Source: Erysipelotrichaceae bacterium UBA1783 (GTDB lineage Bacteria; Bacillota_I; Bacilli_A; Erysipelotrichales; Erysipelotrichaceae). Taken from it: a DNA stretch of 47,158 nucleotides. The DNA lies in the NCBI GenBank assembly GCA_002315205.1, contig DCGH01000041.1, positions 4,453-51,610 on the forward strand. Direction: 5' to 3'. The position numbers and the translations under genes were made by a program. Under the pieces are notes generated by a model. That model had not been told where the DNA came from. It did not search any database and saw only the letters and a list, made by a program, of their open reading frames with translations. Within the stretch, counting starts at the first letter, position 1, and each line of letters begins with the position of its first letter. This document shows positions 10,110-18,430 of this stretch, in pieces.

Positions 10110-12008
10110 ATGAAAAAAATGCTAGTTACATTATTAACAGTATTAATGCTAGTTCTTAGTGCCAGCAGTTTTAATAGTGTAAAAGCAGAAACAAACACAA
10201 GCGATAAGCTTTATCTGGAAATCCTATATAGTAATACAAAGATTAGAACTGGTCCTTCTACATCTTATGCTCAATTATCTGTTGATGGAAAATACCAGTA
10301 CTATACATTAAATGAAGTATTAGAAGTAATTGGTAAAAAAACAAATAGTAGTGGAGAGCTTTGGTATAAGGTTATTAAGATTATTAATGATAAAGAATAT
10401 GAAACCTGGGTTAGAGAAGATTTTGTTTTACTTTATTATTATGAATACGATGAAGATTTTGAGAAAGAAATCAGTGAGCAGAATTTCCCTGCAAGCTATT
10501 TGAATTATTTAAGATATTTACATACTAAGCATCCAACATGGAAATTTGTTGCTTGTCATACAAATATTGAGTGGGCAACGATTCTAAAAGCTGAAAATGT
10601 TATTGGAAGAAGCTTAATTGATGGAAGTAATGAATATTTAAGAAGTAAAGCTGACGGATGCTATAATCCATCAACCGGACAATATATTCCATTGGATGGA
10701 ACAAGCTGGTATCAGGCAAATAGTGAAACAATTGAATATTTTATGGATCCAAGAAATTTCTTAAATGAAGAGGATATTTTTCAGTTTGTTAAATTATCAT
10801 TTACAGAAACAGAGACCCCAAATACAATTCAGACTATTTTAAAGAATACATTTATGAGTGGTAGTGTCACAATTGATGGTGAAGAGAAGAGCTATGCTCA
10901 AATATTCTATGATGCAGCAGAGGAAGCAGATGTATCAGCTTTCTATCTGGCAACAAAAGCAAGATATGAGCAGGGTACTAGTGGAAGTGCTGCTGTAACT
11001 GGTGCAGAGTTCACTTATAATGGGAAGACTTATTCTTCTTTATATAATTTCTTTAATATTGGAGCAACAAGTGGAGCTGATAACTGGAAAAAGGGATTAA
11101 TTTATGCAAATGGTGGAGAAAATGGAACAAACACCTCATATAAAAGACCTTGGACAGATCAGCAAAAAGCAATTACAGGTGGAGCATTATGGATTGCGGA
11201 TGGTTATATTTCAGAAGGTCAGGACACTTTATATGCTCAAAAGTTTAACTATGTAACAAAAGAATATTGGCATCAATATCAGACTAATATAAGAGCTGCA
11301 TTCTCTGAATCAGGTTCAATATTTAAAGCCTATAAAAATGCAGGTTGCTTAGAAAATGAAATTACATTTACAATTCCAGTTTATTTAAATATGCCATCTA
11401 AAACATATTTACCAAACGGAACAAATGAAACGCCAGCAAATCCAACAATTCCAGATCCAGAAACCCCAGAGAATCCAGATCCAGAAAATCCTGTTGATCC
11501 AACACCAGGTGGTTCAGGAAATGAAGGAGGTTCAGGAAGTGGATCAGGTTCATCAGGATCTTATCATGATGAAGTAGTTAGTGCTGTTAATGATTTCTTC
11601 TATCATTTTGAATTGTTTGAAAGTAAAAATAATGTTTTAGGATTTAAAGCTGGAACATTATATGAAATCATTACAAAGTATATCGAAGAAAATGGATGTG
11701 AATATACAGCAAAGGTATATAACAGTGAAAATGAAGAATTAAAACAGGATTCATTATTGGCTACAGCACAAAAGCTAACTATTTCAATTAATGGAGATTC
11801 TATGACATTTAGTATTGTTATAAAGGGAGATGTCAGTGGTGATGGAAATATTAGTCCTGTGGATTATGTATTAATAAAGAATCACATTATGGGTACATCA
11901 ACATTAGATGAGTGTAAACAGATTGCTGCAGATATGAGTGAAGACAATAACATATCTCCAGTAGATTATGTATTAGTAAAGAACATTATTATGAATGGAG
12001 GAAATTAA
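10110..12008 (+). CDS. Secreted SH3-glucosaminidase with C-terminal dockerin-type repeats
   Basis: Predicted extracellular peptidoglycan hydrolase of 632 residues. Order: signal peptide (1-26, cleavage after VKA); bacterial SH3 domain (about 32-110, with the typical TKIRTGPSTSY); a glucosaminidase domain of the GH73/LytD type (about 240-400) with the likely catalytic Glu287 in ATKARYEQGT; a Pro/Glu/Asp then Gly/Ser linker (about 440-490); a short globular part; and two EF-hand-like dockerin type I repeats (GDVSGDGNISPVDYVLIKN and DMSEDNNISPVDYVLVKN). The second repeat has a weaker calcium loop. It probably cuts the GlcNAc bond and docks to a surface partner; no cohesin is seen here. The ribosome site is GGAGAG. 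Confidence 0.88.
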   Translation: MKKMLVTLLTVLMLVLSASSFNSVKAETNTSDKLYLEILYSNTKIRTGPSTSYAQLSVDGKYQYYTLNEVLEVIGKKTNSSGELWYKVIKIINDKEYETWVREDFVLLYYYEYDEDFEKEISEQNFPASYLNYLRYLHTKHPTWKFVACHTNIEWATILKAENVIGRSLIDGSNEYLRSKADGCYNPSTGQYIPLDGTSWYQANSETIEYFMDPRNFLNEEDIFQFVKLSFTETETPNTIQTILKNTFMSGSVTIDGEEKSYAQIFYDAAEEADVSAFYLATKARYEQGTSGSAAVTGAEFTYNGKTYSSLYNFFNIGATSGADNWKKGLIYANGGENGTNTSYKRPWTDQQKAITGGALWIADGYISEGQDTLYAQKFNYVTKEYWHQYQTNIRAAFSESGSIFKAYKNAGCLENEITFTIPVYLNMPSKTYLPNGTNETPANPTIPDPETPENPDPENPVDPTPGGSGNEGGSGSGSGSSGSYHDEVVSAVNDFFYHFELFESKNNVLGFKAGTLYEIITKYIEENGCEYTAKVYNSENEELKQDSLLATAQKLTISINGDSMTFSIVIKGDVSGDGNISPVDYVLIKNHIMGTSTLDECKQIAADMSEDNNISPVDYVLVKNIIMNGGN

Positions 12009-12015
12009 TTAAAAA

Positions 12016-13305
12016 ATGAAAAGAATATTAGTATCAATTCTATCTGTTTTAGTAGTGTTTAGCCTTTTTGGTCAAGTGATAAAGGCAGATGGTATTTCTT
12101 TCTCTGGATCTACTTCTGTTAGTGTATATGAAGGAGCATCTACTTCCATAAAAGTTACCATTTCAAATGGTGCGGGAAGAGTTAATGTAAGTAGTTCAAA
12201 TACAAATGTGGCTTCTGTTAATGTATCTAGTCAATGGGTTGATAGCAGTTCTATGACTTTTACAATAAAAGGAGTTAAAGCAGGTACAGCAACAGTAACA
12301 ATTAGTGGTACCTGGGCTGGTTACTCAGATACAAAGGATCATAGCTTTTCTAGAACGATAACTGTTAAGGTTTATGAAAAAACAAGCCCAAATGTACCAT
12401 CAGGTACAGCTGAACCAACAAAATCAAGTGTAAAGTTATTAGGTAGCTTATCTATTGAGGGATTAAAATTTGAAGAAGAATTCAATAGTAGCAGAACAGA
12501 ATACACTGTTTATGCACCAAATGGAACTGAAAAGGTTAATATTAAGGCTACTGCAGCAAGTTCTAAAGCAACATTAAGCTCTATTGCTACTGATGTAGTA
12601 GAAGGATGGAATGAAATCAGCTTTACATGTACTGCTGAGGATGGATCTAAACAGGCATATAAAATTAGAATTTATGTAGAAGAGAAGCCAGATATTTATT
12701 TTAATGATAATAAATATGGTGTTGTGAAAAATTTAGATAAGGTAAAAGCACCAGAAGGCTTTGAGGAAGAAAAAATCACAATTGAGGATAAGGAAGCTAC
12801 TATTTTTACATCTAAAGGAATTAATCTTATTTACTTAGCTGATGAGGAAAATAATAAGGATTTCTATATTTATGAAAAAGAAACAAATAGTATTTTGTGT
12901 TTATATAAACCAGTGGAATTTGATGGAAAGAAATATATAGCACTAGATTTTAATTATGATGATTTTTGCTATTTAGATGAACAATATATGCATTCATATA
13001 CTTATATTGATAATGTAAGATATGAAACCTGGACAAGCAGAGCAAACAATATGAATGAATTCAGACTTCTTTACTTATTAGATGAAGAAGGAAATAAGAT
13101 ATTGTATAGTTATGATTTAAAGGAAAAAACAATGCAGAGATTTATTCTACCTGTTTATCCAGTTGTCACTGAAGAGAAAACATTCTGGCAACAGTATCAG
13201 AATCAGATTGGCATAAGTGCTGCAGTTGCGGGTATTTCTTCATTATTATTAGCAATAATTATTTCTATAAAAAATGCTAGAAAAATCAAGCATACTTCAA
13301 AATAA
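12016..13305 (+). CDS. Secreted Ig-like/cadherin-like protein with C-terminal membrane anchor
   Basis: Surface protein of 429 residues with no catalytic motif that I recognise. A signal peptide (1-24) is followed by a BIG2-type Ig-like domain (about 28-120, AGTATVTISG). A cadherin-like beta-sandwich comes next (about 138-225, with LGSLSIEGLKFEEEF and the closing EDGSKQAYKIRIYV). A Glu/Lys/Tyr-rich region of unknown fold then leads to one membrane segment (about 396-417) and a basic tail. It starts 7 bases after the glucosaminidase gene, using a GGAGG inside that gene, so the pair is co-translated and may act together at the surface. Confidence 0.78.
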   Translation: MKRILVSILSVLVVFSLFGQVIKADGISFSGSTSVSVYEGASTSIKVTISNGAGRVNVSSSNTNVASVNVSSQWVDSSSMTFTIKGVKAGTATVTISGTWAGYSDTKDHSFSRTITVKVYEKTSPNVPSGTAEPTKSSVKLLGSLSIEGLKFEEEFNSSRTEYTVYAPNGTEKVNIKATAASSKATLSSIATDVVEGWNEISFTCTAEDGSKQAYKIRIYVEEKPDIYFNDNKYGVVKNLDKVKAPEGFEEEKITIEDKEATIFTSKGINLIYLADEENNKDFYIYEKETNSILCLYKPVEFDGKKYIALDFNYDDFCYLDEQYMHSYTYIDNVRYETWTSRANNMNEFRLLYLLDEEGNKILYSYDLKEKTMQRFILPVYPVVTEEKTFWQQYQNQIGISAAVAGISSLLLAIIISIKNARKIKHTSK

Positions 13306-13362
13306 TTCCATTCACTTTTCACATAATAATACTACGATATTATTACAAGGAGGTTTTGATTT

Positions 13363-14799
13363 ATGGAAGAAAAAGAAATCAATGTAAATGAAAACGAAGA
13401 AAAAGACCTTTCATCCGAAGAAGTAGTAAAGATGGAAGAAAAAATTGAAACTACTCCACTTAATGATACTGAAAACAACGAGGAGGTTTTACCTTCTAAA
13501 CCAGTGGAAGCTGAGCAGTCAATAGAAGAAAAAGAAGAAGAGGCTTTAGAGGAATCTGAAGAATTAAAAGAAGAAATTAATGAAGATAAGAATATTGAGT
13601 TATTGAACATTAATAAGGAAGAAAAGAAATCAGTAAAAAAGGAAGCTGTTAAGGAAAAGAAGGAATTTGTATTTAATGAAAAAGAAAATGAATACATTTC
13701 CAGAAAAACCTTAAATAAAGTAATCATTGGTGGTATTATTTTTGCTCTATTATTATCATCAATTTCAGCAGGCCTAGCTGTATGGATTGCTTCAAAAAAG
13801 ACAGTGCAGAATGTCGTAATTTATCAGCAGTCAGAAAATGGAAATAACACTTCTACAACAGTCAATACAGTTGTAACAAATGATATTACAGATATTATTG
13901 AAAAGATTAGTGAAGAGGTTGTAGAGGTATATACAGAAGCAGTAAGCTACAATTCATTCTATGGACAGTATGTAAGTAGTGGAGCAGGAAGTGGTGTTGT
14001 TTATAGTAAGGATGGATATATTCTTACAAACAATCACGTTATTGATGGTGCTTCTTCTATTAAGGTTAAGACTAATGATGGCACTGAATATGAAGCTACT
14101 CTAATAGCAACAGATGCTGTTAGTGATATTGCTATTTTAAAGATTGATGCAGATAATTTAAAGGCAGCTGTTATTGGATCATCATCAAGCTTAAAGGTTG
14201 GTGAAAATTGTATTGCCATTGGTAACCCACTAGGTACCTTAGGTGGTAGTGTTACAACTGGTATTATTAGTGCATTAAGTAGAAATATTACAATCGATGG
14301 TCAGGAAATGACTTTATTACAGACAAATACAGCAATTAATCCAGGTAATTCAGGTGGTGGATTATTTAACTACAATGGTGAATTAATTGGTATTGTTAAC
14401 GCAAAATCTAGTGGTAGTGATATTGAAGGTATTGGTTTTGCAATTCCAATTGATTATGTAAAGGATATTGCTGAACAGCTATTAACAAATGGTTATGTTG
14501 AAGGAAGACCTTCTATCGGTATCTCTTGTACTAGTATTGAATCTATCCAGCAGGCATGGAACTATGGTGTAAGCAGCTATGGTGTTTACATTAATGAGGT
14601 TGTTGGTGAAAATGCTAAGGAAGCGGGCTTAGAGGCAGGCGATTTAATTGTTGCATTAAATGGAACAACAATTTCTAATTATGAAGGCTTAAAGTCAGCA
14701 TTAAATAAGTATAGTGCTGGTGATGAGGTTACAATCACAGTATTAAGAGGAAGAAGCCAGGTTGATATTAAGGTTGTATTAGAACAAAAAACAAATTAA
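13363..14799 (+). CDS. htrA: HtrA-like membrane-anchored serine protease
   Basis: Surface quality-control protease of the trypsin/DegP family. The 478 residues comprise a Glu/Lys-rich cytoplasmic region (1-115), one membrane helix (about 119-142), a Thr/Asn linker, a protease domain with the full triad (His225 in TNNHVIDG, Asp255 in VSDIAILK, Ser330 in NPGNSGGG) and one PDZ domain (about 385-470). It has a clear AAGGAGG ribosome site and is followed by a terminator. HtrA genes near the origin are common in Bacillota. The long acidic front end is unusual. Confidence 0.95.
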   Translation: MEEKEINVNENEEKDLSSEEVVKMEEKIETTPLNDTENNEEVLPSKPVEAEQSIEEKEEEALEESEELKEEINEDKNIELLNINKEEKKSVKKEAVKEKKEFVFNEKENEYISRKTLNKVIIGGIIFALLLSSISAGLAVWIASKKTVQNVVIYQQSENGNNTSTTVNTVVTNDITDIIEKISEEVVEVYTEAVSYNSFYGQYVSSGAGSGVVYSKDGYILTNNHVIDGASSIKVKTNDGTEYEATLIATDAVSDIAILKIDADNLKAAVIGSSSSLKVGENCIAIGNPLGTLGGSVTTGIISALSRNITIDGQEMTLLQTNTAINPGNSGGGLFNYNGELIGIVNAKSSGSDIEGIGFAIPIDYVKDIAEQLLTNGYVEGRPSIGISCTSIESIQQAWNYGVSSYGVYINEVVGENAKEAGLEAGDLIVALNGTTISNYEGLKSALNKYSAGDEVTITVLRGRSQVDIKVVLEQKTN

Positions 14800-14819
14800 T
14801 TTAAGGGATTAAAAAAAAG

Positions 14820-14860
14820 AAAGACAAATATGTATTATGAAATATGTGTTTGTCTTTTTT
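14820..14860 (+). terminator. Terminator after htrA
   Basis: AAAGACAAA (14820-14828) pairs with TTTGTCTTT (14849-14857), followed by a T run. The loop contains the first ATG of the broken prepilin peptidase gene, so the hairpin overlaps that coding start. Confidence 0.75.
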
Positions 14861-15424
14861 ATTGGCTTAATGATTGGAATTATAGATTTAACAATTCTAA
14901 AAAATTATATTAAGAAGAAGGTATTTGAATTTGTTTTTCTAATGATTTCCACAGGATTAGCTTTGATTTGTTATAGAGAGCTAAACATTCTTTTTTATTT
15001 ATTAATAAATACATTGTTAATGATGTCAATTCAGGATTTAGTAACTATGGAAATTGGTGATAAGTACCAGCTAATAGCATTAATTTAAATCTTATTTATA
15101 AGATATAGGGAAATAAAATATGATGACTTATGGTTTGTTTTATGTTTACCATTTTTAATAATTGCTTATAAAAGAAATTGGATTGGAGGAGCAGATATAA
15201 AGCTATTTTTTTCTTTATCATTACTAGGAATAAAAATGAATATTGTGGGATTTTATCTGACATTATGTATATCTCTTGTAATCTCCTTATTTTTAATAAT
15301 AGTTAAAAAATGTAGTAAATATCGGCAAATTCCTTTTGTTCTTATGATTTCACTGGGATACTTTTTAGCATTTCTGTTTTGTGATGAATTAATTGAACTT
15401 TACTATCAAATAATGTTGACTTAA
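14837..15424 (+). pseudogene. Type IV prepilin peptidase-like gene with an in-frame stop
   Basis: A24-type membrane aspartyl peptidase of about 195 codons, broken by TAA at 15086-15088. The frame is otherwise open across the stop: 14837 and 15424 lie in the same frame and no base is lost. The first half has membrane segments and SIQDLVTMEIGDKY, matching the first catalytic Asp motif. The second half resumes with RYREIKYDDLW and contains NWIGGADIKLFFSLS, matching the GGxDxK motif with the second Asp. Both active-site motifs survive on opposite sides of the stop, so the lesion looks recent. No pilin genes are nearby. A sequencing error is the main alternative. Confidence 0.75.
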
Positions 15425-15444
15425 TTGTTATTTTTATGTAATAT
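15416..15444 (+). promoter_or_regulatory. Promoter of rpmH
   Basis: TTGACT (15416-15421) and TAATAT (15439-15444) with a 17-base spacer. The -35 starts inside the last codons of the broken prepilin peptidase gene. This leaves a leader of about 40 bases before rpmH. Confidence 0.7.
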
Positions 15445-15492
15445 TATAGAGCAATTGTTCTATTTGTATTAAATATGGGAGGTGTCAGGAAC

Positions 15493-15627
15493 ATGAAAAG
15501 AACTTACCAACCAAGTAAGAGAAAGCACCAGAGAATGGCTGGCTTCAGAGCTAGAATGAAGACTGTTGGTGGACGCAAGGTTTTGGCTCGCAGACGTGCC
15601 AAGGGAAGAAAAGTTTTATCTGCATAA
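15493..15627 (+). CDS. rpmH: 50S ribosomal protein L34
   Basis: 44-residue ribosomal protein, [14 protein letters not shown] to KGRKVLSA, an almost invariant family. The GGGAGG ribosome site lies 9 bases upstream. It is the first gene of the conserved rpmH-rnpA-yidC-jag block, normally found next to dnaA but here 5.4 kb away from oriC. Codon use is richer in CGC/CGT than that of the neighbours, as expected for a highly expressed gene. Confidence 0.97.
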   Translation: MKRTYQPSKRKHQRMAGFRARMKTVGGRKVLARRRAKGRKVLSA

Positions 15628-15630
15628 GAG

Positions 15631-15657
15631 AGTTGCCGCCTAAGGCAACTTTTTTTA
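15631..15657 (+). terminator. Terminator or attenuator between rpmH and rnpA
   Basis: AGTTGCC (15631-15637) pairs with GGCAACT (15644-15650), followed by seven T. It ends 3-4 bases before the rnpA start codon. It probably releases most transcripts after rpmH and lets a minority continue. Confidence 0.85.
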
Positions 15658-15660
15658 CCT

Positions 15661-16020
15661 ATGAAGAAACAATTTAGAGTTAAGAGAAATGAAGATTTTC
15701 AGAAAATAATTACTGCTGGCAAACACAAGGCTAACAGTGTTTTTGTTATGTATTACACAAAAGCACAATATGATTATGATCGAATTGGAATTTCTGTTGG
15801 CAAGAAAATTGGTAATGCCGTAGTCAGAAATAAGGTAAAAAGGCAAGTAAGAATGATGTTACAGGAAACTAGTGACTTCAACAGTGGTTATGATCGTATT
15901 TTTATTGTAAGAACGCGTTATAACAATAATGACTACGCAAAAAACAAAAATGATTTGTCTTTATTATATAATTCAGTTTATAATAAAAAGGACGAACTTA
16001 AAGGAGAAAGCACAATATGA
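15661..16020 (+). CDS. rnpA: Ribonuclease P protein component
   Basis: Protein subunit that helps RNase P RNA trim tRNA 5' ends. The 119 residues include the family signature VVRNKVKRQVRMML (RNR motif) after GISVGKKIGNA. The start at 15661 fits the family (KKQFRVKRNEDFQKII), yet no Shine-Dalgarno is visible because the terminator T run comes directly before it. Low output of this subunit relative to L34 is the expected effect. The stop overlaps the yidC start. Confidence 0.95.
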   Translation: MKKQFRVKRNEDFQKIITAGKHKANSVFVMYYTKAQYDYDRIGISVGKKIGNAVVRNKVKRQVRMMLQETSDFNSGYDRIFIVRTRYNNNDYAKNKNDLSLLYNSVYNKKDELKGESTI

Positions 16021-16895
16021 AAAAAATGAAATTAAACAAGAAGATTTTAGTGCTAATGGCAATGATTTCTTTATTTGTTTTAGCTGGTTGTCAGAGAAAT
16101 GTCGACGCAAATGGTGTTACATTACCAGAAAAGGTTATTTCTTTATTAACTCCATGGAAGGATATGCTAGATGAAAGCTTCTTCACAGCAATTTTAGTTT
16201 ATCCATTATCACAGCTTGTTAACTTTATTGGAAAGTATACTACTCCATTTATTGGTGTAGCAGCTACAACTATTATATTCAATATTTTAGTTCTTCCATT
16301 ATCTATCAAGACAACAGTTCAGACTCAGCAGATGCAGATGATTCAGCCAGAAATGCAGAAGATTCAGGAAAAGTATGCTGGTAAGGATGATGAGCATTCA
16401 AAGCTACAGCAGGCTCAGGAAATGCAAAACTTATACAATAAGTACAATATGAACCCATTAGGTTCAATACTAATGCCTTTCCTACAGTTCCCAATCTTAA
16501 TTGCTATGTACTATGCAGTTCAAAGAGCTGATGTTGTAGTTAATGGCAAGTTCGCAGGTGTACCTTTATCAACTACTCCTGCAGCAGCATTCAAATCTAT
16601 TTCAACTGGTTGGCCAATTGTTGTTGTATTCGTATTAATGGCTATTTCTCAGCTATTATCAAGTAAGATTCCTACTTGGGCAGCAGAATATAAGCGTAAG
16701 CATAGCAAGGATTACAGATCATATAAGGATAAGCCAGCAGCAAACAGCCAGGCAAACATGATGATTTATGGTATGGTTGGTATGGTAATTTTAATTGGTT
16801 TAAGATGGCCAGCTGCTATGTCAGTATATTGGTTAATCAATTCAATTATTAACGTTGTTAAGACAATCTACATCCAGTGGAGGTATGTTGACTAA
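16017..16895 (+). CDS. yidC: Membrane protein insertase YidC (lipoprotein form)
   Basis: Inserts and folds membrane proteins with or without Sec. The 292-residue length is typical of Gram-positive YidC/SpoIIIJ. A lipoprotein signal precedes Cys25 (LFVLAGCQ). Five membrane segments include PFIGVAATTIIFNILVLPLS with the conserved groove region, and the cytoplasmic hairpin QTQQMQMIQPEMQKIQEKY follows. It overlaps rnpA by 4 bases (ATGA) and has an AAAGGAGA ribosome site. Confidence 0.96.
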   Translation: MKKMKLNKKILVLMAMISLFVLAGCQRNVDANGVTLPEKVISLLTPWKDMLDESFFTAILVYPLSQLVNFIGKYTTPFIGVAATTIIFNILVLPLSIKTTVQTQQMQMIQPEMQKIQEKYAGKDDEHSKLQQAQEMQNLYNKYNMNPLGSILMPFLQFPILIAMYYAVQRADVVVNGKFAGVPLSTTPAAAFKSISTGWPIVVVFVLMAISQLLSSKIPTWAAEYKRKHSKDYRSYKDKPAANSQANMMIYGMVGMVILIGLRWPAAMSVYWLINSIINVVKTIYIQWRYVD

Positions 16896-17509
16896 TGCGT
16901 AGCTACGAAGCAAAGAATGTTGAAGAAGCAGTAAAGAAGGCTTGTGCAGATAGAGGTGTTGAAGAATCTGAATTAACTTACTTCGTTAAGGAAGAAAAGG
17001 AAGGCGGATTATTCGGTATTGGTGCAAAGGCTAGAATTGAAGCTTATATTCAATCAGATATTTCTGAATTCATTAAGGATTACATTGCTAAATACTTTGA
17101 GAATATTGGTATGAAATGTGACATTGAATCAGAAATTAAGGATGAAGTATTTACAGTTGAATTAAATGCTGAGAACAATGCTGTACTAATTGGTAAAGCA
17201 GGTCAGACATTACAGGCTATTACTAATGTTGTTAAGGCAGCAGCAAGTGCTGAATTCAAAAGACATATTAACCTATTAATTGATGTTAATGGTTACAAGG
17301 AAGATCGTTACGAAAAACTAAAGAGCATGGTAGGCAAGATTGCTAAGACTGTTGTAAAGACAAAGGTTTCAGCAAGATTAGGTCAGATGACTAATGATGA
17401 AAGAAAGGTTATTCACCAGTTCTTATCAACATTCCCTCATGTTAGAACAGAATCTGAGGGTGAAGGTGCAAACCGTCGCTTGAAGATTATTTACGACGAA
17501 ACAAAGTAA
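16895..17509 (+). CDS. jag: Jag/KhpB RNA-binding protein (Jag_N-KH-R3H)
   Basis: 204-residue cytoplasmic RNA-binding protein that accompanies YidC. Jag_N lies at about 1-50 (YEAKNVEEAVKKAC, GLFGIGAKARIEAY). A KH domain with the loop VLIGKAGQTLQAI spans about 80-140. An R3H domain with MTNDERKVIHQFLS and VRTESEGEGANRRLKI closes it. The start overlaps the yidC stop by one base (TAATG). In relatives KhpB works with KhpA on elongation and division; that role here is inferred. Confidence 0.95.
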   Translation: MRSYEAKNVEEAVKKACADRGVEESELTYFVKEEKEGGLFGIGAKARIEAYIQSDISEFIKDYIAKYFENIGMKCDIESEIKDEVFTVELNAENNAVLIGKAGQTLQAITNVVKAAASAEFKRHINLLIDVNGYKEDRYEKLKSMVGKIAKTVVKTKVSARLGQMTNDERKVIHQFLSTFPHVRTESEGEGANRRLKIIYDETK

Positions 17510-17514
17510 AAAGG

Positions 17515-17543
17515 AAATAACTGCTTAGGCAGTTATTTTTTTT
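17515..17543 (+). terminator. Terminator after jag
   Basis: AAATAACTGC pairs with GCAGTTATTT around a short TTAG loop, followed by a T tract. It closes the rpmH-rnpA-yidC-jag unit. Confidence 0.88.
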
Positions 17544-17590
17544 AGGTTTCTAACATAATTTTTTACTATTATGATAGTGAAGGAGAAGTT

Positions 17591-18430
17591 ATGCTAAGTG
17601 TAAAAAAGGTATCTAAATGCTTCAAGGATAAGCTCATTATCAATTGTATTTCCTTTGATATCGAAGGTGGAGAAATTGTTTCTCTTTTAGGAAGTAATGG
17701 AAGTGGAAAAACAACAACTATGAAGCTATTGGCCGGATTATTGTTAAAAGACAAAGGTGACATTCTTTTAGATGATCAACCACTACAGTATAAGGATGTT
17801 GGTTATTTGCCAGAGGAAAGAAGCTTATATTATGATTGCACGGTAAATCAACAATTAGATTTATTAGCCTCTTTAGCAAAAATAGAAAATAAAGAGCAGC
17901 TAATTGAATACTATTTAAAAAGAGTAAACCTGCTAGATAAGCAAGATATCCAAATAAGTAGCCTATCCAAAGGAAACCAGCAGAAGGTTGCAATGATTTC
18001 ATCACTAATTAAACCATCAAAGATTTTACTGCTTGATGAACCTTTCACAGGATTAGATAAGGATAATATTCATCTTTTTGAGAGTCTTATCCTGGAGTAT
18101 ATAACACAAAAAAGAATCATAATTCTTTCCAGTCATATTTACGATCCCATCAATCAATACTGTAATCGATTTCTACTTATTAGAGAAGGTGAAATTGTTT
18201 TAAATAAAACCAGAAATGAGCTACTACAGGATAAAAGAAGAGTAATAATCACAGAAAAACAGGTTGATTTGAAAAATTACCAGCAGATATATAAAGAAAA
18301 AGATAAAAATAAGTATATTTTTGAAAATGAAGAACTTGCCTTAAAAGCTGTCAGATATATGAATAATAAGGGCTTTTCTGATTATACATATCGACATCTT
18401 CAAATTGAGGACTTTGTAGGTACGTTATGA
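17591..18430 (+). CDS. ABC transporter ATP-binding protein
   Basis: 279-residue ATPase of an ABC-2 type exporter. Walker A is LGSNGSGKTTTMKLLAG, the signature SSLSKGNQQKVAM, Walker B ILLLDEPFTGLD, and the switch His lies in ILSSHIYDP. The C-terminal part after residue 220 resembles the regulatory tail of CcmA/NatA-type ATPases. The ribosome site is AAGGAGAAG. It overlaps the permease gene by 4 bases, so the two form one transporter. The substrate is unknown. Confidence 0.9.
   Translation: MLSVKKVSKCFKDKLIINCISFDIEGGEIVSLLGSNGSGKTTTMKLLAGLLLKDKGDILLDDQPLQYKDVGYLPEERSLYYDCTVNQQLDLLASLAKIENKEQLIEYYLKRVNLLDKQDIQISSLSKGNQQKVAMISSLIKPSKILLLDEPFTGLDKDNIHLFESLILEYITQKRIIILSSHIYDPINQYCNRFLLIREGEIVLNKTRNELLQDKRRVIITEKQVDLKNYQQIYKEKDKNKYIFENEELALKAVRYMNNKGFSDYTYRHLQIEDFVGTL

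Noticed and set aside
9977..10159. Plus-strand open frame across the origin and into the glucosaminidase start
   Set aside because: It runs through the DnaA-box cluster and has no ribosome site; the real start at 10110 has one.
15929..16174. Open frame overlapping rnpA and yidC
   Set aside because: Out of frame with two certain genes and without family resemblance.
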